Positions 1 to 11,384 of a DNA stretch of 64,000 bases are shown here, in pieces. Position numbers and translations under genes: made by a program. The stretch's first letter is position 1; each line of letters begins with the position of its first letter. The DNA is from Pegoplata infirma. Lineage: Eukaryota > Arthropoda > Insecta > Diptera > Anthomyiidae. Under the pieces are notes generated by a model that saw only the letters and a list, made by a program, of their open reading frames with translations, was not told the origin of the DNA and searched no databases. The DNA lies in contig OY992538.1 of assembly GCA_963921195.1 (NCBI GenBank), forward strand, positions 11,122,330 to 11,186,329, in the 5' to 3' direction.

Positions 1-1482
1 GAATTTATATGTAAATTTTTAGGTATTTAGGTATAAATTTTTAGGTGTAAATTTTTACCGTTTTTAGGTATATCGATTAATATTCCTAATCGTTTTCTGA
101 ACTGTTCTTGCACAAAGCGTTTTCTTTCCTTTACGAGTTCCTTATGCTCATTCGACATGTGAGATCCTTTCTTTTTTAGTTCATTTGGCAAATATTTGTT
201 CCGGATTAAAAATCCCATTACTAGTAATGCCAAATTTTGCTGGGTATTTAGTTAGTTTCTCAAGCCTATGCAGCATCACCAATTTTTTTTGTAAATATCT
301 AAATAGGTTGAAGCTGATATTTAATAATTTCGAAAAATAAAAATTTAAAAAAATAAATATAAGTTTTTTTTTTCTTTTTATGAACCCTACTTTGGAGCCT
401 TATCCTGCATTTGACTGCAAGTTACTGCAGACGAAATAAAGTTCCCCGTTTAGATAAATACCTCTAGTTTCACCCCATATTGAATTTGTCTGTATCCACA
501 AGGTTCCACAAAAGATGCAGTCTATAAATAAGAGTTTTTTACACATTTCTTAAAACATTACAACATTTGGCAGTCCATTAACGAATAACGCGCTCTAAAA
601 TTTTAGCTTATAAGGGCAGTTTTAATTAGTCACATATATTGTCAAAGCTGTGTTAAAATTTCAGGATGTTAGCTTACTTAGAAATAGTTTTACTCAATCA
701 TTTAAAAAAGGTTTCCAAAAAATTTTCATTTTTTAAAAAAACCTGAAAATGTTTGGACTTTGGAGAGACGCCCTGGTCAAAGTAAATGACATATAAATAT
801 TTTATGAATGCTTTTCTATCCCCTAGGATGTCTTTTATCAAACCCATGTTCAACCGATCCAATAGCTGACAATTTTGATTTTCTTACGATGCGCGTCCAT
901 CTTCCACTGTGGGTCATAGAAAATTAAAAATTTCGAAATAAGGTAAAAAAAAACCGAAAAAGGTACCTTTTAGGAGTTCCGATTTTGGTGTGTTAAAAAG
1001 GGTAAATATTTATTACTTTGTACTGGATCAGAAGTGGATCAGAAAACGAAGTGGATCAGAAAACGAAATGGAATCGGATTTTCTTAATTTGTTCATTTAC
1101 GATCTGGTTCTATTGAAAAATTTCCTGGTAAAAATATTTTAAACTAAATTTTTCACCAGATCAGATATGACTCCGGGCTAAACGACGTATTATAAATTTT
1201 ATTGTTTAAATCATTCTAATATCCTTCTTATATCCGGCAAAGAAGTACCGAATGAACATGCTAGTCTCCCATATAAAAGTTTTCAGCCATAGTTAAATTT
1301 AATACTGTTTGTTTACATTTTTGACATACATAAGTTTTATTTTAACCTAAAATTTGAAAGTGTAACAACACTTTTGCGTTATGTAAAATATTTACAATAT
1401 AAATATTAAATAAATATTTATGTTGATATTATTTAATATTTTACTAAAACAAACTCTTTGCTCTATGTTGTATTTCACTTAC
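1..1482. other. AT-rich intronic sequence, no gene seen
   Basis: Short tandem AAATTTTTAGGTRT-like copies lie at 1-65. The rest is AT-rich without convincing coding, splice or repeat signal on either strand. Confidence 0.5.
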
Positions 1483-1545
1483 CATGCACCTTTAATGTTC
1501 GTGAATACGAGGGTGGAATAATAACAACCTCGAATAGAAATACAG
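1483..1545 (-). CDS. Candidate 63-nt cassette exon (21 residues)
   Basis: Minus-strand segment with an excellent acceptor (about twelve T residues, then AATATAACAG) and an excellent donor (GCATG|GTAAGTG). It enters one base into a codon and leaves after one base, so it can be included or skipped in frame. The peptide is VFLFEVVIIPPSYSRTLKVH plus split codons at both ends. The first residues resemble the VFLFE strand of some PH domains of RhoGEFs, but 20 residues cannot support that assignment. The surrounding sequence is plain AT-rich intron. It lies on the same strand as the other candidate exons. Chance splice-site pairing cannot be excluded. Confidence 0.4.
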
Positions 1546-2690
1546 CTGTTATATTAAAAAAAAAAAACTTTCCGAAATTTTTCAATGACCTTTGAACAGA
1601 TTTTTCTTGTGAAATTAAGATATTAATGAAATCCTCAACTTTAAGTTTTAGATAGCCATAGTTTTTTATCTGCCTAGAAGAAGAAATTTTTATACCCCCC
1701 TCGTATATCATGATATTATGTGGTAAAATATTGTATAAACAAATTCACAGCAGTTAAAGTTACACTACTAACACCATTACAAACATTATACAGCAACATT
1801 AGTGAAACATCATATGTTTCACTTGCATAAGTTGTTGTATGTTTTAAAAATTTTATGCATTGGGTTTTCTAAATTTATAAGTGTTAGTGTGTGTGTGTGT
1901 TGGTTAACTACTAAAAGTTATGATGCCAAAAAAAATAAAAAATAAAATAAAATTTTTACATAAAGTTCAAACAATAATTTTAAAACATATTTTTGTTGTT
2001 GTTGATAACGTGTTGTTTGGTTTGGTTTTTATATATTTTAATTAATACACATCACTAAACAATTTCATTTAAATTGTACCATACTTGTATTACACAAAAG
2101 TATTTAGTGCATAAGTAGTTTTTTTTTTTGTTTTATTTTGGTTTTAAATACAATTTGTTGTTTTCAAAATACCGCAAATGTAAATTATTTTATGTGTAAA
2201 ATTTTAAACGTGTTAAAATCTATCAAATAGAGCATAAAAATAGTGAATTTTTAAAGAATTTTAAATTAAAGCCTCAAGCGAAATGTAGTGAAATAACGAA
2301 AACTGGACTAAATGCAATAATTTTTCAAAGAGTCATAGTTGACGTTATTTTGAGAAAGGTGCGAAATTGCTATATTTTTTAAGCCGAACTTATTAGTTGT
2401 CTAAATCGTGTTTTGATTTATAAAGATTCAGTGCAGTTTCAAAAATTTATATCGGATTTTCATGAAACAGCACGGAAAAAAGTGTATTTCTTCACTTTGC
2501 GTCCATAGATTTTAATAATATAGAACCACTAAAACATTCCCATTCACAGTTTAAAAAAAATTCTAAAACTCATGATTTTATTCTCAATTTTACACTCGGT
2601 TTGTAATTTTTTTAAATTACAAAAATATAAAAAAGTGGCTTAATTTGAAGAGCTATAACTTCTTAATAATATGTCAATTAAAATCAATGA
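1546..2690. other. AT-rich intronic sequence with a short GT microsatellite
   Basis: A (GT)7 run lies at about 1889-1902 and many homopolymer A/T runs are present. No coding signal seen. The stretch has little resemblance to the repeat families elsewhere in the window. Confidence 0.5.
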
Positions 2691-2694
2691 AAGA

Positions 2695-2760
2695 TTTAAA
2701 TTCGGCTGTGCCGAATCTTTTTATAATCCCCAACATGTAAAAAAAATTAAAAAAAAAACA
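2695..2760 (+). repeat. 5' end of repeat family B
   Basis: Contains TTAAATTCGGCTGTGCCGAA, whose ATTCGGC and GCCGAAT arms form a small hairpin, then ATAATCCCCAACATG. The same start is seen near 10562, 27390 and 54768. The short hairpin near one end and lack of a target duplication are Helitron-like, but the class is not proven. Confidence 0.55.
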
Positions 2761-4212
2761 GGGTCGTTTTTTTAATGAGCCCTTTTTGATCTGAGACTTT
2801 TTTGTAGGAAAAATGTGTTAAAATCTGAAATTTTTCTATCCAAAAATTTTTCAGAACTTGAAAGTAGGAAAAATTTCTCAGAAAATATTTCAGAACCTTA
2901 GACTTTTTCTAACTACAAAATGTAACAGAAAATGATTCTTTTTCCTAAGGAAAAATTTCTTAAAAGATTCGAAATTGCCTCAAAATGTTATAAAACATTA
3001 AGATCGATTTTTTTTAATGTCAGGTAGATCTCTTTAAAAATGTGTTTCAGAATCTGATAATTTTTGTATTGAAAGAACGCTTTGGAATCTCAGATATTTC
3101 CGGTAGAAAAAATGTCTCAAAATTTGAATTTTTCTAAGGAAAAAGTTTTCAGATTGGGCAAATTTTTCAATAAGAAAATAACCTCAGAAACATTTTTAAA
3201 ATTGGTCAAACGGTTTTTGAGATATTTGTATTTGAAATTTGCAAAAAAAAATATGACGGATTTTTTCTACGTTCAAGAAATTATTTAAAAAAATCTTAAA
3301 TTCCTTTCCGTTTCATAAAGGTGAGACAAAATTTTATTTAAACTTAATTAGAACCAAATCGGATAACTTTAAACTTTGCGCCCTTCATTGTTTTAACATA
3401 GATTTTTGGAAAATTTCCACCTGGATCATTGAAAAATGAAAAAATAAAAAAAAAAATATCTTGCGATACATTATTTTTAATTTTTTAGGCGTACGAATTT
3501 TAAACAATTTTTGAAATCGGTCAAGCGGTTTTAGAGATATTAAAAATTTAAATTTGTCAACAAAATTCCAAAAATGGTGTCTTTTCCTCCGTTTATAAAA
3601 TTTTTTATACAAAATCTCAATTTTTTCCCCATTGACTATTCATAGAGCTTGAGAGAAACATTCATAAAAACTTAATGTGAGCCATATAAGACGTTTTTAA
3701 CCCATAGCGATCTTTAATCAAAATTTTGAGTTTTTGGTGAAAATTTTCTTTTTTGTAGAAAAAATTAGTTAAAATCTGAAATTTTTTCTATACGAAAATG
3801 TTTCAGAGCCTGAGAATAGGAAACATTTCTCAGAAAATATTTCAGAACCTAAGACTTTTACAAAGCACAAAATGTATTAGAAAATTTTCTAAAGGAAAAA
3901 TGTCTAAAAATCTACGAAATTGCCTCAAAATGTTAAAAAACATTAAGATCGGTTTTTGTTTTAAATAGCAGGTAGATATCCTTAGAAATGTGTTTCAGAA
4001 TCGGATAATTTTGGTACAGAAAGATCGTTTCAGAATCTCAGATATTTTCTGTAAAAAAATATCCCATGTTACGAGTTTTTTTCTAAGGAAAAAGGTTTTC
4101 GATTGTCCGAATTTTTCAATATAAAAAAAAACAGAACCAAAAAAGTTTTCACATTATATTCATTTATTTTGATGCGCTGAACATGAATACAAAAACTTTT
4201 TTAGGGGCATCT

Positions 4213-4395
4213 TACAGTTCGGATTTGGAAAAAATGGTTTACTCGAAAAACGCAAAGCGAATATTTTTTTCAGAATGAAACCACTTTTATGCAATTCAAT
4301 TCCACTTTGTTTTTTTGAAAGTGATTTCATTCCGAAAAAATAATATTCGTTTTGCGTTTTACGAGTAAACAACTTTTTTCAAATTCGAACGGAAA
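4213..4395. repeat. Palindrome with arms of about 60 bp
   Basis: The arm GTTCGGATTTGGAAAAAATG... pairs with ...CTTTTTTCAAATTCGAAC on the other side. The inner parts GTTTACTCGAAAAACGCAA and TTGCGTTTTACGAGTAAAC also pair around a central spacer of about 60 bp. A likely small foldback insertion in the second duplication unit. Confidence 0.65.
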
Positions 4396-4704
4396 TGAGT
4401 TTGTGACATGCTCCTTAAAATCGGTCGAACTGTTTTCGAGATATCGAATTTTGCAAAAAAGTGGCAAGTTTTTCCTGTGTTCAAGAAATTGTTTAAGAAA
4501 AATCTCAAAATTTCTTTACCTTGCCCTTTCATGGAGTTTAAGGTAATATTTCAATTTAAATTAAATTGGGCAAAATCCGATAATTTTAACCCGTGGCGCC
4601 CTTCAATCAAAATTTTCTTAGAAGAGTTTCACTATAAATTGTATACTTTGATCGTTAAGGGTATGATTTCGTTCAAGTTAAATGAAAGTTTGTCTCAATT
4701 TCTA

Positions 4705-5192
4705 CACTAAAAAAAGCCTTGTCAATTAACTAGAAAAAGTCTCGTAGTCCCATTTTACCAATATTTGACAGTTTTCCTTGTTTTTTAACAAAAAATTTTC
4801 GGTCGAAATTTAAATTTTTTTTTTTTTTTGTAATTTTATAGTTTTTCTTATAATTTTAACAAAAAAAAAATTAGCAAATTTGCGAGAATACCTACTAAGT
4901 TTTATTTCGCCAAAAAAGTTGTAAATTTACAATTTTATTGGTAAAAATCTTGTAAGATTACAAAAAGTTCGTAATTTTTACTAGGAATCCTTGTAAAATA
5001 GGAGGTAGCAAGAAATCTAGTAAAGTAACGAAACCTCCTTGTAAGTTTGCGTAAAAAATATTGTAAATTTACAATTTTATTGGTAAAAAGCTTGTAAAAT
5101 TACAAAATTATGGGTAAAAAGCTTGTAAAATTACAAAAAATTCTTGTCAAATAGGAGGTAGCAAAACATAAAAGTTAAAAGGTTTTTTAGTG
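4705..5192. mobile_element. CACT-end MITE, copy 1
   Basis: The left end CACTAAAAAAAGCCTT matches inverted AAGGTTTTTTAGTG at the right. The left flank is TA and the right flank is TT, so the TA duplication appears mutated. The interior consists of repeated GTAAAATTACAA-like words. It resembles the other CACT-end elements in the window (8727, 14077, 24163). Confidence 0.6.
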
Positions 5193-5719
5193 TTAAAGTG
5201 TTATTTGAAATTTGCAAAAAAAATACGTATTTTTTATGTTCAAGAAATTATTTTTAAAAATCTCACATTCCTTTTTCCTGATCTTTCATACAGCTGATAT
5301 AAACTTTTATTTAAACTTAATTAGAACCAAATCGGATAACTTTAACCTGTGGCGCCCTTCAATGTTTTGGATTTTTTGAAAGTTTCCACCAAAATTTTGG
5401 GTCGTTGAAAAATTATAAAATAAAAAATATCTTGCGACACACTATTTTTTTATTATTTTTACATGTTGAATAGGAATTTAAAACAATTTTTAAAATTGGT
5501 CAATTGGCTTTAGAGATATCGTCATTGGAAATTTGTCAACCAATTTCCAAAAATGCCGGCTTTTCTTAGATTCTTAAAATTGTTTGAACCATTTTTCATT
5601 GAAAGACCTTGATAAAAGAGCTTTCATAAAAACTTAATTTGAGCCATATCAGACGTTTTTAAACCCTGACGCCCTTCAATCAAAGTTTTGAGTTTTCGTT
5701 GAACATTTTCTAAAAAACC

Positions 5720-7100
5720 AAAACTTTGATCGATAAGCACACCGGTTAAAATAATCGGATTTGACTCAGATTCATTTTAAATAAAATTTTCTCTTAAGCT
5801 CTATTAAAGGGTCAAAGAAAAAAAAACTAGAGTTTTTTTTCAATTTCTTGACCGTGGGGAAAAACGGATTTTTGCGCAAATTTAAAATAGCGATATCTTG
5901 AGAACCGTTCAACCGAATTAATTTTTTTTAAATATTCTTGTACAGTATATCAAGATGATAAATAATAATAAATATAATGTATTGCATTATATATATTTTT
6001 TATTTCTTAATTTTTAAAAATCCAAGACTTTGATTGCCGGGCACAATAGGTTAATTTAATCCGATTGGTCTCAAATTCGTACACGTATTTTTAGGTCTAG
6101 TAGAATAAAAACGTCCGAACAAAATGAGACGTTGAAGAAAATCCCGTAAATTCCATGTAGTGTTAGAAATTTCTGTGATTTCATAGGTTTCATTTGTGCT
6201 AGAAAATCAAAAGTATTAAAAAAAAAACGTTTTACCGGATTAAACATTATTCCGGTCTTAACGAGGTTTTAGTAATTTTATTGTTTAAATCCTTCTAAAA
6301 AATTTTCGACAAAAACTTAAATGACCCCAATTTAATAAAATAAATTTTCTGCCCTCGTATATTATTCAAAATCCTTTTAAGTTTTATTACTTTCTGTTGT
6401 CCTTCTATTTGAAGGCTAACACAAATAGCCATAAAAAATACATTCAAAGATAAAAATGTGTAAAACGAGCTCATTACCACTAATTAAAGGGCCATTTGGT
6501 TTTTTTTTATATATAATTTCAATAAATTTGCTACTTACTCGTTTTTTTTTTTTGTAATAGCAAACTGTGATAATTACAATATTTGATTATTACTTCCTTT
6601 CAGTTTTGCATTAATATTTACTGATAAATTAAATAATGACTCCTAACAACCCACAAAACTTTATGACCATTTTGGCTTTGGTGCTTTTGTATAAAATTAT
6701 AAAATAAAATTCCCATAACTATTCAATCCCTAAGCGTACAATAATGGGTGAAATTCTTTTTTTATTACAATTTTTACTATTAACAATACGTACTTGCTCT
6801 AGTACAATCGTAAATATTTAACAAAAAAAAAAGAACATTTACTATACAAACTTTTGTTAAGTTCAGTATAGGTGCAGTAGGGTGGCAGGCAATTTTGAAA
6901 AATATAATTGAACTAGTCGAATAGCCTGTCCCTGCCAGGCGGAACAACAAATAACTTTTCTCACTAATTCTAATTGTTTACCAAACTTTATAAAAAATTA
7001 TGTTTGTGCTTCAAAAACTTAATATTGGTAGATTGAGTTACATCAATATATTTCCCAAACTGGAAAAAAATTTAATGAGTATAAAAGGTTTTGTTGATAC
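5720..7100. other. AT-rich sequence, no gene seen
   Basis: No coding exon, element boundary or tandem array could be supported. Phrases such as GATATCTTGAGAACCGTTCAA suggest decayed repeat sequence like that in 2810-5720. Confidence 0.4.
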
Positions 7101-7315
7101 AATTTTATAACTAAATTTAGCACGCCCATTTCGTCTCTCCGTCCTTAAACCGGATATCAAAAATCCATCGTGTTGATCTGTCCCATTGTCACTCCTATAT
7201 ACATGTCAATTTTTATCTTTCTTAGTCATGGAGGTTTTAAAATTAGATAAAATGTTAAAAAGCACAATTTTTTCACTTAAATTTTTCCTTATAATTCTCC
7301 GTACACAGTTTAAAT

Positions 7316-7878
7316 TAGAGATGGGCGCGTGAGTGATTTTTGACTCACACTCACTCACGCTCACGACAGGAATTTTCGAATCACGCACACTCACTCACGA
7401 GCATATTTTTTCTACTCACACTCACTCACAATCACGTGAGTAAATTTAATACAACTCACACTCACGTGCACTCACGCAAGCTTCACTCACACTCACGTTG
7501 ACTTACGCTCACGAAACTCTTTTTTATACAAAAAAAATTTCAATGACGAAAATTTCAAAAACCTTTCAAAATTTTCAGCAAAACTTAAAGTTCAGCGAAA
7601 TTTTACATTTTTTTTTGGCTTTTTTCGGGACGAAATCTTAAGATAAGCAATTTTTTGGTTGCTTTTTTTGGTCCGAAAGGAAATATAAAGAGTAAAGGAA
7701 ATATAAATCGACTCACGCACACTCACTCACGCAACAATCTTACTCACGCACACTGACTCACGCAATTTTTTTCTCTACTCACACTCACTCACAATCACGT
7801 GAGTAAAATTTAACTCAGTCACACTCACGCGTGATTACGCGTGAATCACGCTCTAATCCGCTCATGTGCCCATCTCTA
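7316..7878. mobile_element. hAT-type MITE carrying a CACTCACG-like array
   Basis: The termini TAGAGATGGGCGCGTGAG and (inverted) TAGAGATGGGCACATGAG bound 563 bp. They are flanked by a perfect 8-bp duplication GTTTAAAT at 7308-7315 and 7879-7886. An 8-bp duplication and this end sequence are typical of hAT elements. The interior is largely degenerate CACTCACG/ACTCACGC repeats in two blocks (7335-7515 and 7705-7850) around an AT-rich spacer. There is no transposase frame, so it is non-autonomous. It sits inside a monomer of the 7100-10560 array. Confidence 0.88.
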
Positions 7879-8726
7879 GTTTAAATGTTAAATCTGACTT
7901 CATAAGGACATGATCCATTGTCAATACTTTATGCTTTACAATTTTCAGCTTCCTTAGTCATAAGGGGTTTCAGAAATAGTTTAAATGTTTAAAAACTAAA
8001 TTGCGCCGTCTTCCGCCACTTCCACTGTCTTAAAGACCGAAAATCCGGCTACGTTACAGATTATACATATAAACTAAACAAAATTCACAACGGATTTTTT
8101 TTGTATCTCCGCCCTTTCACTGGATAACCAGGCCAGTGTTTATCTTTGCCATAGTCCATAGCATATGCATCCCAATTTTCATCTTTCAAGGTGACTTCAA
8201 AATTAGGTAATATGTAAAAACATAATTTTTCCACGCCCATTTCTTCTCTAAATTCTCTGTCCATATTCCAAAATTTTTAAATCTGACTACTTTAGGATAA
8301 TCTCCATCGTTAGTACTATACTCGTATCCACGCCCCTTTTCCCTTTTAATTCTCCGTCCACAGTCCAAAAATTGAAAGTCTGGCTACTTTAGGATATGCT
8401 TCAGGACAATATGCTTGCCAATTTTTGGCTGCGTATGTCTTTAAAGTTAATTAAATTAACAAAAATAAAACACAATATTGCCTTGCCCCTTTTTCCTCTC
8501 AACTCTCCGTCTACATTCCAAAAATGTTAAAGCGGACTACTTTATTAAATGTTAAAGCGGACTACTCTATATGCTTCATAGTAGTTAGGAATTTTAATTC
8601 ATTAGGCCGGGCGGAGCTTAAAAATACTCTAAAATGTTAAAAAAAAATTAATTTTGCCAAGGCACCTTTTTCTCGTATTTCGCCGCCCACAGGCAAAAAA
8701 TCCGGCTTCGTAAGAATCTGTCCCTA

Positions 8727-9183
8727 CACCTAGAAAAGTTTTACAGTAACTATTTACGGTTATTCAAAACAGTTTTTAGTTAAAGTTGTTTTAAACGTTT
8801 AATCGTTTGTTTTTCAAAAAAACTAAATTATTGAAAGATTTATACAGTTGTTAAAACAATAAACTACAAAAATTTACGGAAAAAATTTTTATCAGTTAAA
8901 TTATTTGTAACTGATTATACCGTATAATTTTACAGAAGTACGGTTTTTGTAGTTTGTTATTCAAAAAAAATTATTTTTATTCCCCAAAATAAAAAATTGT
9001 AAACAGTTAAAATAACTGAAATATCGTTTGTTTTTACGGAATGTCTAGTCATTTATTAACGTTTAAAAATAACTGAAAAAGTATGTTGTTTCAAGTGAAA
9101 TATAAGTAGTCCGTTTTTTAAAAGGAAAAACGATTGTTTTAAATGTTTTTTCAGTTGAATTTACTTACAAAATATTTTGAGTG
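8727..9183. mobile_element. CACT-end MITE, copy 2
   Basis: The left end CACCTAGAAAAGTTTTACAG is matched imperfectly by inverted TACAAAATATTTTGAGTG at the right, with TA on both flanks (8725-8726 and 9184-9185). Length is 457 bp. The interior has GTTTTTAGTTAAAGTTGTTT-like words in both orientations. Inserted into the monomer array. Confidence 0.65.
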
Positions 9184-9245
9184 TAGTGTTTTACTATTTA
9201 CATACCAATTTTAAGCTTTTAAGGAAGGATTACTGAACGAAAAAT

Positions 9246-9402
9246 TAGCTGCTTATTGCCGATTTAACGGAGCCTTATGTCAAAATTTGTATGAAAAAGT
9301 TAAATTTAACGAAGATTTATTTTTTAGCTGCTAACTGTCGATTAAACGGAGCCTTATGTCAAAATTTGTATGAAAAAGTTAAATTTAACGAAGATTTATT
9401 TT
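9246..9402 (+). repeat. Tandem duplication, unit about 77 bp, two copies
   Basis: AGCTGCTTATTGCCGATTTA and AGCTGCTAACTGTCGATTAA each begin a copy that continues ACGGAGCCTTATGTCAAAAT and AAATTTAACGAAGATTTATT. The copies are nearly identical, so the duplication is recent. Confidence 0.8.
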
Positions 9403-10558
9403 ATAACGGAGCATTGAGTAATCCAGCCTAAGTCCATCATTGAGATTCGAAAGGGCTTGATACACAAAAAGTAAGAGAAACACAAACAAAAAAAATTATA
9501 TATACAGAAAATAGATGGAAATAAATTTACCACTCCCTTTGCCTTTCTTATTCTCCACCCATACACTGGATATCAAAAATTCGGGTTCGTGTTGATCTTC
9601 CCAATGAAACCTACTATATACATGCCAATTTTCATATTCCTAAGTCATTGGGGGCCATCAAATATTAAAAAACCAAATATTTCCTCAATCTTTTATCTTT
9701 TAATTCTCCGTCCACAGTCGAGAAATTTTAAATCTGATTACTTCAGGATATTCTACATCGTAAGCAATGTACGCCATGCATTTTCCACTTTCTTTGAGGG
9801 CTTCAAAAGAAGTTAAAATGTTAAAAATCCCAATTTTGTGACTCCCCATTTTCATTTCAATTCTCCGCCCACAGTAGAAAAATTTAAAAATTCGACTACT
9901 TCAGGATATGCTTAATCGAAAGGACTATATGCAGGAAATTTTCAGCTTCTTAAGTCATTTGAGGGCTTTAAAATAAGTAAAAATATCAATTTTCATCTTC
10001 ATAGGTCTTCAAATTAGTTAAAATATTAAAAAAACACAATTTTGCCACGCCCAATTTTTCTCTTTATTCTCCTTCCACAGTCTAAAAAATTTAGATCCGA
10101 TAACTTCAGAATATGCTTTATTGTTAGAAAAAAATGCTATACAATTTTCCGTTTCCTAAGTCATTTGGGGCCTTCAAAAAAATTAAAAATGTTAAAAAAT
10201 CCCAATTTTGCCAAGCCACTTTTCTCCTCAATTCTCCGCCCACATTGCGAAAATTTTAAATCCGACTACTTGGGGATATGCGCCATCGTTAGGACTATAT
10301 TCTAGGAAGTTTTCAGCTTCCTAAGTCATTAGGGGGCTTTAAATTAAGCAAAAACGTCAAAAAATTAAATTTTTCCACGTCCACTTTTCCGCTCATTTCT
10401 CCGCCCACAGGCAAAAAATCGAAAATCCGGCTACTGCCCCAGGTGTTTTACTATATGCATGCCAATTTTCAGCTTTGTAGCTCATCAGTGGGCTTCAAAA
10501 AGCTCTGGATAGACAAAAAAAGAGGAACACACAAATAGGGAAATTATATATATAGATA

Positions 10559-11160
10559 ACAAGTGAGAGTATCAAATTCGGGTGAGCTAAATTTTGCTGG
10601 GATAAAAAAATTTTGCTGGGATATTTTTTTCTTATCCCTCAGGTTTAAGTGAAGGACATTAATTTTATTCTAACAATTGTTAACCAACAATTTTTTGTTC
10701 TTCAAGGGGGAACTTTTTTCCCCATGGTCCGATTTTTCCATTTGCGAACGGGCCTATGACCATGAGACATATTTGTGACAAACTTCAGGAGTTTTAAAGA
10801 AAGAAGAATTCTTAAGAAAAATGGAGGGACAATATAGTATGGGTGCTCCATTTAATTATAAATATGATTGTGACAATCATACTATGATTATCCACAGTTA
10901 TAAAATGACAATTATTTTTATCATACTATGATCAAAAAAAAACATAATATGAGCGCGTCAATCATGTTATGATAAAGTTATCAATCATACTATGTGCCCC
11001 CTTCATTATGGTTGTCGCAACCATGTTTCTTCTCTGCGTTTGTATAAAAGATTTAAGTGACTGACTGATTGATTACGTGATTGACAAACTCATTCATCAC
11101 CTCACAGCCTAAATCGTTAAAGAAAGAGAGTAAAAATTTGGCGAAGCTTCACCTGCCGTA
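10559..11160 (+). repeat. Family B fragment, with short AT-rich palindromes
   Basis: Starts AACAAGTGAGAGTATCAAAT and includes the block CTTTTTTCCCCATGGTCCGA and GACAAACTTCAGGAG, also found at 54975-55085 and in part at 16497-16600. Between 10850 and 11010 there are repeated CATACTATGAT/ATCATACTATG words able to pair locally. Confidence 0.5.
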
Positions 11161-11384
11161 AATTAAATTCTAAAAAGCTGGGTTATTAAAAATTCGGAAT
11201 CTGAAAATTTACTTTTTTGAAATTCCGATTCTAAAGAATTTTATCCCATATTGTACTTTGGAACTTTTTTGTCATCTTAAATAATAGTCATAAATATTGT
11301 GTATTTAGTACATAAATTCTCATTATGTCTATTTATATACAAATATAAGACTTTATGTTTTGCCAATAACGATTGTCAATTTGC

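Larger units (their letters stand above)
2810..5720. repeat. Degenerate large direct duplications
   Basis: The block at about 2810-3740 (starting AGTTAAAATCTGAAATTTTT-like, ending in TTTTGAGTTTTTGG) recurs at about 3755-4700, and its second half recurs again at 5193-5715. Shared phrases include CCAAATCGGATAACTTTAA and GTTCAAGAAATTATTT. The second copy contains a palindrome (4213-4395) and is followed by a CACT-end MITE at 4705-5192. The six-frame translations in this block are short, differ between copies and have no recognisable domain, so I regard it as noncoding. Confidence 0.6.
7100..10560. repeat. Degenerate tandem monomers of about 180-200 bp
   Basis: About a dozen diverged units each contain a CACGCCC...TTCTCCGYCCACAG-like block, then AAATTTTAAATCYGACTAC, TTCAGGATATG, CAATTTTCAGCTTCCTAAGT and a run TTAAAATGTTAAAAA. 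Units are visible around 7110, 7290/7890, 8010, 8220, 8490, 8650, 9540, 9690, 9840, 10030, 10200 and 10380. Two insertions interrupt the series: a hAT MITE (7316-7878) and a CACT-end MITE (8727-9183). Sequences near 9455-9515 and 10495-10555 end alike, suggesting two array-bearing elements. Confidence 0.6.
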
